A stretch of 64,000 nt of DNA, from the NCBI GenBank assembly GCA_029204225.1, contig CM055098.1, positions 1,227,106 to 1,291,105 of the forward strand, read 5' to 3'. This DNA comes from Diphasiastrum complanatum (lineage: Eukaryota > Streptophyta > Lycopodiopsida > Lycopodiales > Lycopodiaceae). The number at the start of each line of letters is the position of its first letter. Positions within the stretch are counted from its first letter, which is position 1. A program made the translations under genes and the position numbers. A model generated the notes under the pieces. The model had not been told where the DNA came from, did not search any database, and worked only from the letters and a program-made list of their open reading frames with translations. Shown piece by piece: positions 36,190 to 47,924 of this stretch.

Positions 36190-36631
36190 TTGTAATGCCT
36201 CATAACAATCTTTCCTTATGGGCTTGTTACGAGCAATGTCATAGTGCTCTCGTAATAGCTTTCCTTATGGGCAATGTCGAAATGCCCTCGTATCAACTTT
36301 TCTTACTTCCCTTATGGTTCCTTTACAAACAATAATCGTAGTGCCTCGTAACAAGTTTTCTCACGGGCTCCTTACGGGTCACTTATGATTTCCTTATGGT
36401 TGCTAGCTCTTTCATGTTCCTTAGGGGCTCTTTATGGGTGACAATTGTAATGCCTTGTAACAGGAAGTCATACTATTTTCTTACGAGTTACTTATGAGTT
36501 CCTTATGGACTCTTCCTTACGAGAACTTGCAACGATCGTCGTGACTCATAATAGAAAGCCTTACGGGTTCCTTACGATTTTCTTATGAGTAGTGACTGCA
36601 TGAATGAAGATCATAATGTGCCACGATCATA
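36190..36631 (+). repeat. Degenerate CCTTAYGGG/GTAAC motif repeat (gypsy leader)
   Basis: Dozens of short related strings such as TTCCTTATGGG, CCTTACGGGT, CTTATGAGTT and TGCCTCGTAACAA occur in irregular order over about 440 bp, directly upstream of a gypsy gag. No fixed period is visible. It occupies the position of the gag leader. Confidence 0.6.
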
Positions 36632-37165
36632 ATGCCTTGTAAGAGAAATCTGATCCATGGACATTCCCCGATAGTTAGATTTCTCAAAATATGTATTAAA
36701 TCATGTGAAGTCTATGGTGAAGTTAATCCAGAGGATAAACTCAAATTATTTCCTATGTCCTTAACTGGAGCGGCACAAGATTGGTTTTACAATCAAGACT
36801 CGACGAAATGTTTGGATTGAGAAGTAGTTAAAGTTGCCCTCATTACGAGATTTAAGCATAGGAAATTCTTGGAAGATCCTTTCCTACTATTAGGTAAATT
36901 AAAATGGGAAAGAAGGAAGGGGTGCAAGATTACATTGAGCGGATCAAACATCTTAGATCCAAGTGTGAACCATAACTCATTAATAACGATGCTATTATGA
37001 CCATGTGGTTCTTAGTAGGTTTACCAAAGAGGATCCGACGTGAGCTCAAACGTCAAGGAAAATACCTTTCATTACAACATGCAATGACAACATCCACAAC
37101 TATTGCATCTACAAACATCAATGCAACAACCGGGTTGATGATGAATGAGTTCGAAAAATGATGGA
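36632..37165 (+). pseudogene. Gypsy gag remnant (relative of elements C and D)
   Basis: The gag core is readable across stops and a frameshift: KLKLFPMSLTGAAQDWF, then a stop at 36818, ITRFKHRKFLEDPFLLL, a frameshift near 36905, VQDYIERIKHLRSKC and GLPKRIRRELKR. The order and spacing match the gag of element C at 44840-45200. A Met/Thr-rich tail follows, then the copia LTR at 37284. Confidence 0.85.
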
Positions 37166-37283
37166 CACCTACTATCATCTGTGCAATTCAACCGGACATG
37201 AGACAACCTTATGTTCGTTCAATCCATGGGTCATTTAGCAAAGATATTCTAAGTTTCAATATCAAGAAAATCCTAGATTGAAA

Positions 37284-38194
37284 TGTCGGGGAATGGAAGA
37301 GTCTGGAATGGATTGGTCGAACAATCGGATCGGAACGATCCTACTATTGCACGACAACGGTGGTCGACTAATTCCCTCAGTGCGTGCACTACTATATTAG
37401 TAGGCAGACACAAAACAAAGCTTAATTGTGTTTATGCGGAAGCGGAAGAGCAGACAATCAAACAATGTAGTAAGAAGGTCAGATAGTAAGCGAAATAACT
37501 AAATATACAATTCTGACAAGAGCTTTGAACACAATAAAGGACAGTGATTGACTCAGATTAATGTATAGAAATACACATCAGATTCATGCTATGAGCACAA
37601 GACAATAGCGGACGAAACCACATGCTCAGCTATGCTCTGTAAAAGCTATGAGCTTATTACTGACAATCAGTCTGAAAGAAAGAATCAATGCATGAAAGCA
37701 TCTATAGTGTCTGTCTTTGATTTAACATGAGAACATGGCATGTTGATTAGATTACAATAGTCATCTATATACGATTTACAATTATGCAGATGAGTGCACA
37801 AGAAGGTGGCGTGGAGCCGTTGTGCCATTTGGAGTAAGTAGATCGTGGCAGTTGCTATCATTATCAAAGTAGTTGCACAGTACAGGGAGTGGGCATGAAG
37901 AGGCTTTGACTATTTGGAGTCAAACGTGTCACTAACGATAGTCGATAAAGTCGGGATAGTTGTTTGACGGTCCTCGACAATAGTCGATTGAGTCGCTAAG
38001 TCGAACCTCCCGATAAGTTGGCCAAGTCGGACCTTCTCAACAATTTGGACTAGTCAGACCCGTCGAATGCCACTTTCATACTCTTCGATAATAGAGTGTT
38101 TCTGTAGACTGTGAGATAATGCATATGAAAATACAGTAATGTGAATGGAACTAGATTAACATGGGATTTAGGAGAGTACATGAAAAAATCCAAA
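37284..38194 (-). repeat. 3' LTR of a minus-strand copia element
   Basis: Flanked at its right side by a polypurine tract (38195-38214, G-runs on the minus strand) that follows the copia RNase H, so this is the 3' LTR. It resembles 33000-33802. The lower edge is placed at TGTCGGGG (37284), next to gypsy gag DNA. A middle part (37920-38060) repeats AGTCGG-like strings. Confidence 0.6.
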
Positions 38195-38214
38195 CCCCCC
38201 CCCCTTTCCCCCTT
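38195..38214 (-). other. Polypurine tract
   Basis: The minus strand shows GAAGGGGGAAA followed by a G-run between the RNase H end and the LTR. Confidence 0.75.
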
Positions 38215-39300
38215 CATCTGGATACGTGAATTCCTTGACTTTCAAACTAAGCAGTGCACAAAATTTCTTGTGTGCATCAATGCTCAATGCCTTGGTAAAT
38301 ACAACTGCAACCATTTCTTGTGTCTAACAATACGTTAAGCTTACCTCTCTATTGAGAACCTTACCCCTGACATAGTGATATCAAATCTCAATGTGCTTAC
38401 TCCTAGAGTGAAATCTAGGATTGGCCGATAAGGCAATGGCACTTTGATCATCACAGAACATAACTGTTGGAGTGTACTGATTCAAACTAATGTCAAACAG
38501 TAAATTTCTCAACCAAATTGCTTCTTTAATAGCTTGAGAAGCAGCAACGTACTCTGCTTTTGTAGAGAAAAGAGCAATAGAATTTTGCTTACAATCGTTC
38601 CAAGAGACAGGACCGTCGTTGAGGAAAAATGTAAATCCAGATGTGGACTTATGAATGTCTACATCTCCTCCCTACATCATAATAACCACTGAGCCGATTG
38701 AGATTGTCGTTGTTGACTTCCCCATAGCAGATGCATTGGTCCGTTGTAGCTCAAATGTATCTCATGACTCTTATGAGAGCCTTCCAATGGGTGATGCCAA
38801 GATTAGCCATGAATTGGCTTAGTGAGATGACTGCAAAAGCAATGTCAGGTCTTGTATAGACCATTGCGTACATGAGAGATCCAAGTATCTATTGATATGG
38901 AAACTCTCTCATTTTCTCCTTTTCCTGCTTGGTCTGAGGACATTAGTCCTTCGACAATCGCAAGCCTGGATCCATTGGTGAGTGAGCTTCTTTACAATCA
39001 ATCAAATTATATCTGATAAGGGCATTATGAAGATACCTCTGTTAAGTGATGTAAATTAGTCGTCTCGCTCTATCTCGGTGGATTTGAATTCCTAGACAAT
39101 AGTGAGCTTCACCTAGATTGGTCATGTCAAATTCGGAAGACAACATTTGTTTAGCATCCTTCACCTGATCGGTACTATTGTTGAAGAGCAACGTGTTGTC
39201 AACATACAAGGCAATAATAATACAGGAATGTTGCACTGACTTGAAGTAAGCATTAGATTCGACAATGCTTGGTTGAAAATTGTGTTGATCCTATGAAACC
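38215..39300 (-). pseudogene. Copia RT C-terminus and RNase H
   Basis: Decayed copia pol. From the upper end: IIIALYVDNTLLF is the RT active site with Asn replacing the second catalytic Asp (YVDD expected). FDMTNLGEAHYCLGI, GSLMYAMVYTRPDIAFAV and then RNase H (STSGFTFFLNDGPVSW, STKAEYVAASQA, FCDDQSAIALS, HSRSKHIEI, VFTKALS) follow, broken by several stops. Pol upstream of about 39300 is missing, so the element is 5' truncated. Confidence 0.88.
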
Positions 39301-39713
39301 AAGCTCTTGCTAATTGTTTTAAGCTTTAAAGTGCCTACGGATTTTACAGACATGAAGGATACATCCCTTGCCCACTATTTGAATTTTTTTTTAAATAACA
39401 AAATTTGTATATATGATACGAGTTATAGTCCATTTGCCGCAACCATAATAATGACAATTAGAGCATTGTCTAATTGCTTACAACTATGCCAAAGGAACAT
39501 TTAAAACTGTTTTTGTTAAGAGGGATCTAGCTATTAAAATACTCAATTATGTCCCTGAAGATACCACAAAAAGATCATCTTCAATGGCCCTTTATTTGGG
39601 ATATATAGACATGAGCAAAAAGAAAACTATACAATTTTTAGATCCATATGAAAGGATATTGTTTCTTCATGACAATACCATGCATATCAGACTTGGAGAT
39701 GATGAAAATTGAA

Positions 39714-39715
<2 letters not shown>

Positions 39716-39769
<54 letters not shown>
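39716..39769. repeat. (TA)n microsatellite
   Basis: About 27 TA units in an AT-rich region. Confidence 0.95.
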
Positions 39770-39772
<3 letters not shown>

Positions 39773-39875
39773 GTTTTCCATTGTATCAAGAGGATTTCTC
39801 TTTTCTGATGAATTTGAATGCTTTATGAAAGATCATAATGTTTGGCGAGTTCTTTGCTTGATATTTAAATTGTGC

Positions 39876-42591
39876 TCATCTGTAAAACCACTGGAATAGT
39901 TGTACTAAATATTTATTTTTTGAATTATGTCCACCATGATTTGTAGCTTTATGAAATACGCCTCTTGCTTGCCAATGTGGTTTTTTCATGCCTTGTGATA
40001 ACCAGATACTTAAGCCCCCATATTCCTTTGCAAAATAACTTGCATGATGAAGAAAGATGTGCGACAAACAAGAGTTGAAACTAGTTAAAATTGGTAACAT
40101 CAGTAGAAATAAATATAATCCCTACACCATATAATGAAATTGATCAGTACCATGCAATGTGAAATGTGTTCTTCTCCCCAACAACCTCGTACAGATTTTA
40201 CAAATGTGGTGCAATGATTTTGCAAAGTCCTCATATCTTCTGATAATAGGTTTCCTTTCCTGATAACACCTACGAGTTTGTCTAACACTTGTCTCTTTTC
40301 CACTCGATTACTTACTTCCAGTGTTCGTGTGGTTTGAACAATTTCTTTCAAATTCCATATCCGACACTAGATTCTTTGCATGTGTGATTGGATAAGAATC
40401 TTCTTGCTTTAGCACCTTTAATTGATGGCTTATTAGGAACATTTTCTTTTTTTTTTTAAATTTTTTTTAAATTTTTTTTTTTTCTTCTGAAGAGTATGTT
40501 TTTGGTGACATGCCCTTTATGTGGTCCTGCCTTTAAAAGAACTTCTTACAACATCTTGATAGCTGCTTTAGCCACAGACTTCAGTTTATGATTCCATAGC
40601 AAGGAGAATATGCTAAAGAAGTTTTTCAATAATACGAACCTCAGCATGCAATGTGCATATGTGAACATTTTTTAATGGGCAGCACACTTTTCATATTTGG
40701 ATCTTCTGTTCTTGTGTTGTGTTTGGTTGTCCCAAATTCATATTGTAGCAATCCTTCATGCAATACAAACATGGATGCTTTGATGTTGCCCCATGAGAGA
40801 CATTATACATACATTTCAGTATTTTCAAATCTCCTGCAAGGTGCCATTGAATTTGAAAACTTCCATGGTTTTCGACTGTAAATTTCTCACCCTCCAAGTG
40901 TCTCTTTATAATCTCGCCATAATTTGTACTTGAAAATATCCATGAAAGTACTTTATGGTCCTCTTTCATGACCTGTAGAGAAGCAAGTAATTCATGACAT
41001 GTTAATAAAAAAAGACAATGTATTCAATGTTGATGACGACACTTAAAAAGAAAAAAATTGAAAAGTATACCTGGAATGCTGCCAACCACCATATGTGATT
41101 TTTTGATTGAACGCTAAACGTTTGATCATCGGTATCTGAAATTTTGTTCATCAAAGGGACACTTACTCGTTCCAATTTTTGACCTTTGATGACTTCGGAT
41201 TCATCTAATTTCATTACAATAACAATCTTTCCATTTGCTTGATGTTCACCCAACGAAGTTGGCTCAGCTAGTTATCTTGCTTGGCATCCAAAGTCTCTTT
41301 GGTCCCAAGTTTGATGTTCGTCTAGTTTATAGATCCGAATAATATATTTTAGAACGTTTTCAATATCATTATATTAGAAAAATATTATTGCAATTGTTGT
41401 AATTGAGCTCACCACATTCTGAAAATCAGTTATATAAAGTGGTTGGCCAACTACTTTGAACATTCCGTCATTATAATAATTTCTCGCTAATCTTACCTGA
41501 TATGGACGAGGAAGATAAGTTTGTTTCACCACACTTGAGAAAAGACTTCTTTAACTATTCTAAAAAAAGTAGAAGAAGCATTTCTGCTAATTCTAGAATC
41601 ATCACATGCACCTTGTATTAGATTTGCATCCAAGTAAGTTTGAACCTTATTCAAAACAGTCTCCGTAATTTCTTTTTTCATTTTTTCAAATCGAGCATTT
41701 TTCATCATTGCCTTTGTTGAATTTCTCGGTAAAACATGACTTAGAGATTCTCCAATGCATGAACGATCTGTTAAATAGTTCTTTGCCACCAAACATATAA
41801 AAACTCAAATTATGTTTAATAAATTGATAATGCAAATCAAACTAAATGACAAATACAAATCATATAAATAGTTTATAAGAAAACATACTTAAATGTTCGA
41901 ATCCTTTTTTTCTGATTGCCACTATGTGTGGATAAGTCATCAATATTCTTCATCGGTACTCTCTTTCTTTTCCTTTTCAGCATTTCCTTTTTTTAAACTT
42001 GTATATCAACAACAAATTTTAAACTATCAGATCGCAACTTCTCCATGGATTGTGACATTTCTTGGTTTGAGCCCCGAAGAGTTGTGACTGTAGCATAGAT
42101 CACAACTTCTCCATGGATTCTGACATTTCTTGCTTTGAGCCCCGAAGAGTTGTGACTGTATTCAACTCTGATATAGCATGCTTGAGTGCATTGTTTTCAG
42201 CACTAACGTGTTGCATATAATAAAACAATTGTTGATTTGAATGTTGCAATTGTTGATTAGCACACTGTAATTGCTGATTAAGACAAGATACGCTATGCAT
42301 TCCAATATCAGGCAACCTTTGACAATATCCAAGTAATTTGCTATTTCCTTCACATACAAATATGAGAAGATGAGTTACGGACTTAAAATTTGGACACAAA
42401 TTGGTAGCTGGATCATTAGGATAAATTGATCCATCCACCCACGAATCTATATTCTTATGATTATTCATTCTCAATTCTTTAACTATTGCTGCAGCATTCT
42501 TTACAGCTTTCGAATTTTTCTTATTTATTGGAGTGCATTCCATAGGAAGTGCAACATGCAAATGGAACATTGCCATTATTGAAAGCTTCAA
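39876..42591 (-). pseudogene. Unrecognised multi-segment coding remnant
   Basis: Several minus-strand open segments may be exons or frameshifted parts of one gene: 42591-42100, 41792-41526, 41253-41002, 40969-40691, 40351-40100 and 40100-39876. The first has a Gln/Asn-rich repeated NQQLQ stretch that looks coiled coil. The 40.7-41.0 kb segment has IQWHLAGDLKILKCM followed by CLYCMK, which recalls the GD-K and C-x-x-C layout of some DNA-transposon transposases. The last segment has YGGLSIWLSQGM and HGGHNSKNK. I cannot name the family. Transposase is a guess from motif shape; a decayed host gene is equally possible. Confidence 0.3.
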
Positions 42592-42984
42592 TCCGTAAAC
42601 GCTTCAAACCACAATAAGTCTAACTGAATAGGTCTAGCGTACCTTATTTTTGTAATGTCTATGTCGTGCTGAAAAATCGTCCCGCCTCATATTTCATTGT
42701 AAGCATACAAATATTTCAAAAGTGCTCATTGTACTCCCGCTTCAGTTTTAGTAGTGAGCACACTTTGCACTCTTAAAGCTCTAGGCTTGAATTTTGAAAC
42801 GAGCATGCAAAGAAGTTATTACATCTCATGCTTAACTAACTAATGTCTAAAGTTGACCATACCAGTTAAACGATAGGCAAGGTCGGAAACTCAAAAAACG
42901 GTGACCAAAAGTTACCGGTTCACATTCTCTCTCTACGTAAGCTCTTTGTAAAGTGAAATTTCTTAAAGGGCCCATTTTGAGCCC

Positions 42985-43060
42985 ATATTTCTGCTAATGG
43001 CAATGAATTAATCTATACAAGTATCCATGCCTCTTTCCAAGTGCTAGGATCTTGCTTGTC
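42985..43060 (-). pseudogene. Copia G, left half: pre-integrase fragment
   Basis: The minus strand reads TSKILALGKRHGYLYRLI, the copia GAG-pre-integrase motif, interrupted at 43060 by gypsy element C and continued at 55764. Reading across the two TSD-flanked sides restores the frame, which proves that C was inserted here. The copia sequence ends at about 42985. Confidence 0.8.
43056..43060. repeat. Target site duplication TTGTC (left)
   Basis: TTGTC matches 55759-55763 on the far side of element C. Confidence 0.95.
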
Positions 43061-43853
43061 TGTTGGGGGTATTCCCAGCAAAATGTAAATAAATAAAATC
43101 CTCCAATAAAATGTGTTGCGAGGGCATGACATCTTGTGTGTATAAGCCCATGGCCCAATGAGCACACAATTGAAGTTGTAAATAAAATAAACTTGACTCA
43201 GGCCTTGTAATTAAAATAAAACTAGAGGCCCAATGTCATTTTTAAACTTAGAGATCACTTTTTAGAGTTGGGTCCAAATTAAGACTCACATGAATCTTGT
43301 GATTTCTAATGTACTTTTTGTGGAAGTTGGGTCCAAGATGAATGGTTAGGATCATTGTGAATATTAGCCAATAAAATTGAGGGGCAAGGGCCTTCCCCAT
43401 TTTATAAAAAGGCACCATTTGTACAATATTGGCATGCTTAATGAGAAGGAGGAAACTCTATCATTTTTGGAAGAGAAGCATCCTCATTTGCTATTCACTA
43501 CTTGCTATTGCTCTTGGTTGTGTTTTCTATTGCTTTCTATTTCCATGTTTATTGTTTGCCATAGTGAATGTTTTTCCATTAGCAAGCATAAGGAGCATTT
43601 GAGCTAACCTCCACCCTCACTCTCTTTCTTCTCAATCTCTTCTTCTCCATCCTTTCCCTTCAACCAAAACTATGATGAATGTTAGTGTAGAGGAGTAGAG
43701 TTAAAGAGGAGTAGTATAGTGGTGACTAGAGTTAAGGGAGAAAGTAGGAAATTAACTAGAAGTAGCATCTATGCATAGTTAGGCACCTATCTAGTGATCT
43801 AACCTTTGTTGACAGGCGGAAGGGTTATACTATGAAAGATCTTCGACCCCACA
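43061..43853 (+). repeat. 5' LTR of gypsy C
   Basis: 793 bp from TGTTGGGGG to ACCCCACA. A TATA box (TATAAAAA) is at 43403, with GCCAATAA about 35 bp upstream. It is 18 bp shorter than the 3' LTR because of two small indels (near 43322 and 43622). Confidence 0.95.
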
Positions 43854-43854
43854 G

Positions 43855-43872
43855 TGGCGCCGTTGCTGGGGA
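43855..43872 (+). other. Primer-binding site (tRNA-Asp type)
   Basis: TGGCGCCGTTGCTGGGGA, one base after the LTR. This site type is typical of Athila/Tat-like plant gypsy elements and is usually assigned to tRNA-Asp. Confidence 0.92.
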
Positions 43873-44679
43873 TAGGTTTCCACTAACTAGTTTAGTTGCA
43901 TTTTAGTTATTTTCTTGCTTTCTAGAGTAGTTTAGGTAGATTTTTGGGAGTTTAGAGTTAGTTTTTTGTATTTTTTTTTTGTGTTTGGACTATTCACAGC
44001 TAGCAGAGGAGGTGTGAGAGGGTAGAGGAGGTCCTGAACAACCTCTAAGGGCTTGAAACCCAAACAAATCATCCAAAAAACTCAAAAAACACACCAATCT
44101 GTATTTTGGAGGGAAAAAGAGCCAAAAAACTCATCAGATTTTTATATCTCCAGAATAAGTGGCAATTAACCCTTGCATGACTGACAGCAGCTCCAAGGTA
44201 CTGTCCTAGACCTGCATAGAAGCCTGCGAGAGTTAGTTCCAAGCAGATTTTAAAAATCAGAGAAAAATCATAAAAAATTCAAAAAACCCTTGAAACAATC
44301 CAAAAAAATTCAAATCTTAGTGAACCCTCGCAGACAGTGAAATTTTCAGTTCCAGTGGTCAAGAACTCTCGCAGAGGATTTTGAAGTTCCATCTCAGTGA
44401 GACCAGGACACAGAAGAGCTTGCGAGAGTTAGTTTGATTCCAATGAGTAGAAAATTGGATTTAAGTGTTAAAAAATCACTAAAAAGTGAAGATCCAGCAA
44501 ATCCTTTCAGTAAGAACTCTCGCAGACCCTCTCAATCGATTCAAAATTTCAAATTACATCAGTGATGAAGCCTGCGAGAGTTAGTATGAAGATCTGGTGA
44601 AGATCAAGCACAATGGATCAAGCACAACCTTCTCAGATTAGCAATTGTGCAACAAGAGACAAAACCAGAACTAGCACCA
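43873..44679 (+). repeat. Gypsy C leader with repeated CTCTCGCAGA / TGCGAGAGTT motifs
   Basis: Non-coding leader. Between 44223 and 44595 the sequence TGCGAGAGTTAGT occurs three times (about 44225, 44420, 44573), and its near reverse complement AACYCTCGCAGA three times (about 44323, 44364, 44515). The copies could pair as stem-loops. The same motif recurs 6.7 kb downstream before the extra ORF. The ATG at 44613 is out of frame with gag and is probably not the gag start. Confidence 0.8.
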
Positions 44680-46335
44680 ATGGATCCAATGGTCCAACTC
44701 GTACTTGTCGCACCCTTGCATGCAGTTCGGAGAGCACCACGGATGGAGATACCAAAATACGACGGATCATCCGATCCCATCCGATTCCTCCAGATTTATG
44801 AGCAAGCTTGTGAAATCTACGACGAACGGACTCCTGCGGAGAAGCTGATGCTATTTCCTATGTCCTTACTTGCAATGGCTCAAGATTGGGCTTTCAACCT
44901 GTCAGAGGAAGAGAAGTCTACCTAGGAAGCGGTTAAAGCAGCTCTCATTACGCGCTTTAAGCCAAGGAAGTTCCCGGAAGACCCGTTTCTCCTGTTGAGC
45001 AAAGTCAAGATGGGAAAACAAGAAAGGGTCCAAGACTATATTGAACGGGTCAAACATCTATGATCTGAGTGCAGTGCAGCCTTGACTCCCGACCATGCGG
45101 TGATCATGTGATTCCTAGCCGGATTACCACAAAGCATCAGAAGAGAACTGAAACGACGAGAACAGTACGCTACTCTACAAGAAGCTATGGAAGATGCCAT
45201 CAGGGAAGAAGATGAGGGATTTGACGACGAATATCCTTCCACCCACACTCCTACTCCCTCGATCGCATCATCATCATCAAAGACATCCGCTCTATCCACA
45301 GAACTACTGCTGGAGCAAATGACAAAATTACACAAATAGCAGATGGAACAACTTACGGTGTAGTTTGACCAGAAAATGAAGGCCTTACTAGGAACTGTAG
45401 CAGTAACTCCACATCAATCGGAACCAAACCAGCTGCAGTATCCTCGATGAGAAAATGTATGGTGTTCAGTATGCATGCAAAACCATACAGCAAATGAGTG
45501 TCCAGTTCTAAAGCAAAATCTGAGACTGACACACAGATTTTGCCATATGTGCAATGCAACATCGCACGATACGACATTTTGCCCGTTTAATCCCAGGGTT
45601 GTTCAACAGAAGAGAAGTCCTTATCAGACTTCTTATCCTTATCATCAAGGGGCACCTAATGAGACACCAAGGTACGGCACACCCAATCAACCACAACGCA
45701 TGGCCTTACCTGCTCCACCAGGGCCAGTCAATCAACAAGTGGCCCATGTAAACCTAATAGCAGTGGAACAAGAAATGCAAATGCCACCTCAACTTGAGCA
45801 GTAGCAGTGATACGGACCAGATGAACCATTTATGGATCCTGCCATAAATGAATATGTTTTGGCCTATGCAGCTCAAACTCAACGTCAAGGTGGAAGAAAT
45901 TACGGCTGCTACGGGTGCGGCAAGGGACACAAAATTGCAGAATGTCCCTACAATAGAAAATATACAACCTGCTGTCGGGATTGCGGTTATGGACACTGTT
46001 TCAAGAATTGTCCATTTAAACCTAGAACCAGTGCACCTCTTAACCTCATTGCCATACAACAACCAGCAGTTCCAACGGGGATGCCATCGAAAGGGCGACA
46101 AGACCAAGCTCTTGTGTTAGCTATTACACGAGCACATAAGAGGAAGGAAGTGGCTCCCTCACCACCACCATCGGTCACTGACGACCAACCCTCAACTTCA
46201 ACGCCATATCCAAATGTGAGGGAAGAGAGAAGGCAGTACCAGAACAATAAGACACTGGGTACAAAAAACACAAGAGGAGGAAAAAGAACAAGAACGAAAC
46301 AATCCCACAGAACATCCAGTCAGCATCGAACATGA
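44680..46335 (+). pseudogene. Gypsy C gag with four zinc knuckles
   Basis: One frame of 552 codons, interrupted by stops at 44923, 45061, 45109, 45337, 45361, 45448, 45802 and 45808. The start was chosen at ATG 44680 (ACCAATGG), in frame with gag. The gag core (residues about 25-160) holds KYDGSSDPIRFL, LMLFPMSLLAMAQDW, FLLLSKVKMG and QDYIERVKHL. It is followed by an acidic linker (EEDEGFDDEYPS) and four zinc knuckles: CSVCMQNHTANEC, CHMCNATSHDTTFC, CYGCGKGHKIAEC and CRDCGYGHCFKNC. Three have the unusual spacing CX2CX3HX4C. In sister copy D, gag and protease are in one frame. Here a frameshift after about 46230 separates them and gag ends in ATGA overlap with the next frame. Confidence 0.9.
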
Positions 46336-47780
46336 ACCGCAAACGGGCTCACCACTGCGCACTGATCAGAATGATCAATTGCACCAACATGAACCGCCTT
46401 TTCACATGGTGGAGCCTGAGGAACCACGCATTGAAAGGCTCACACTCTTGCTGTCAAGCCATGTTAGTCGGAGAACTACTGCGGATTGCACCACAAGCGA
46501 AAAGCCTTTTAGCTGAATGGGCCAAAGCAGATGAGGATCCAATAGCGCATGAGCCCATTTATTGTGCAGGCTATAATGAAACAAGTAACGTCTTCCACAT
46601 CGGAGCAACATGGGAAAGTGAGGTACACAACATCACTTTGCCAATCAAACACAAGAGATATGAGGACGAGGCGGCAGTGGTAGATGGAGGATCGGGTGTC
46701 AATCTGATCTTCACTACTTTATACAAAAAATGGGGTCTACAAGGATTAGCCAGATTCGCCATCAAGCTAGCAGATCAATATTGTGCGAAACCAAAAGGTG
46801 TAGTTGCTGATATTTCCGTAAAGATAGCAGGCCTGCAGTATGTGATTACTTTTGTGGTCATGGATATACCTGAATCTCCATCTGCATACCGTGTTTTACT
46901 GGGAAGACCATGGTTGAGGGCTGCGCAAGTAGTACACAACTGGGGTACAGGGAAACTCACCTTCGAGAACAGAGAACAAGCTGTAAAGGTAGATCCAACC
47001 ACATGGGCGGTGAAACCTATTGCATGCAAAGCTGATGACGGATCATCCACGACAGATCATACGATTGATCGCCCAAGGTCAGCCAAGAGAGGTCACTATC
47101 ATTCAGAGACGGATGTCATGAGATGGACGGATGCACTAGCAACTATTGACTGCCAGACATGTCAATATGAATCAGATCCAGAACCAAGTACATCATCACC
47201 CAAATGTTACACTATGGACACACCAGTCACATTTGGGGTGAATATGATAAACGTAGCATGGCTGTCAGCGGAGCCGATTGATAGTTTAGTGGACGATGAT
47301 CTAGTCCCTTGGCAACACGCTCTAACTTATAATAAGGAGATTGAGCTGACTGATGAACAAGTCCTACACCACATGGACCCAGATCGTTACGGAACCAAGA
47401 AGGTACCAGCTCAACCACCACAAAGGTCTACTATGGTGAAAGTCTCAAGGATCGAACCACCCAAGGCACCTGCGAATAAGAAGAATCAGTTGAAGCAATG
47501 CTACAACCATGTGATCCGATGGAGTGACCTACCTGAAGAGGCAATAGCTACAGTAGACATTGATATTCGCAACCATGAGACGAATGTCATAGTAGTCCCG
47601 AAGAAAGACAACAAGGATGAATCCACCAAAATGACAAAAAAGGGCAAAAAGAAGGTGTTGGATTCCTTGAAGTCAATCAAGTTGGACACAGATACAACGT
47701 CATCTTTTACACAGGTGATAGAAAATAAAAAAATGACCAGTCGGTCCAAGATCAATATGTTGAAAGAGGAATCTCAATGA
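46332..47780 (+). pseudogene. Gypsy C protease and linker
   Basis: An open frame of 482 codons joining the end of gag to pol. Retropepsin lies at about residues 115-215: VVDGGSGVNLIF is the active-site region, with Gly-Gly where Ser/Thr-Gly is usual, and VLLGRPWL is the second landmark. A long charged linker of about 220 residues follows, with a Lys-rich end (KKGKKKVLDSLKS). The TGA at 47778 corresponds to an Arg codon (CGA) in copy D. The RT frame continues in phase after this stop and another TGA at 47912. Confidence 0.85.
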
Positions 47781-47924
47781 GCTCCAGTTCATGAGATGTC
47801 TGATACTTTCAAGAATTATACATTGGACGACGTGGTAATCATGATGCCGCAAGCCCAGCGAGAACCTGATCAAAGTCAGGCACCAGCGGAACAAGTCTTC
47901 GAGGGACCTGCGTGAACACAGCCG

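Noticed and set aside
44613-44801. Gag start at ATG 44613
   Set aside because: This frame does not contain the gag core. The same out-of-frame relation occurs in copy D, so the in-frame ATG at 44680 is preferred.
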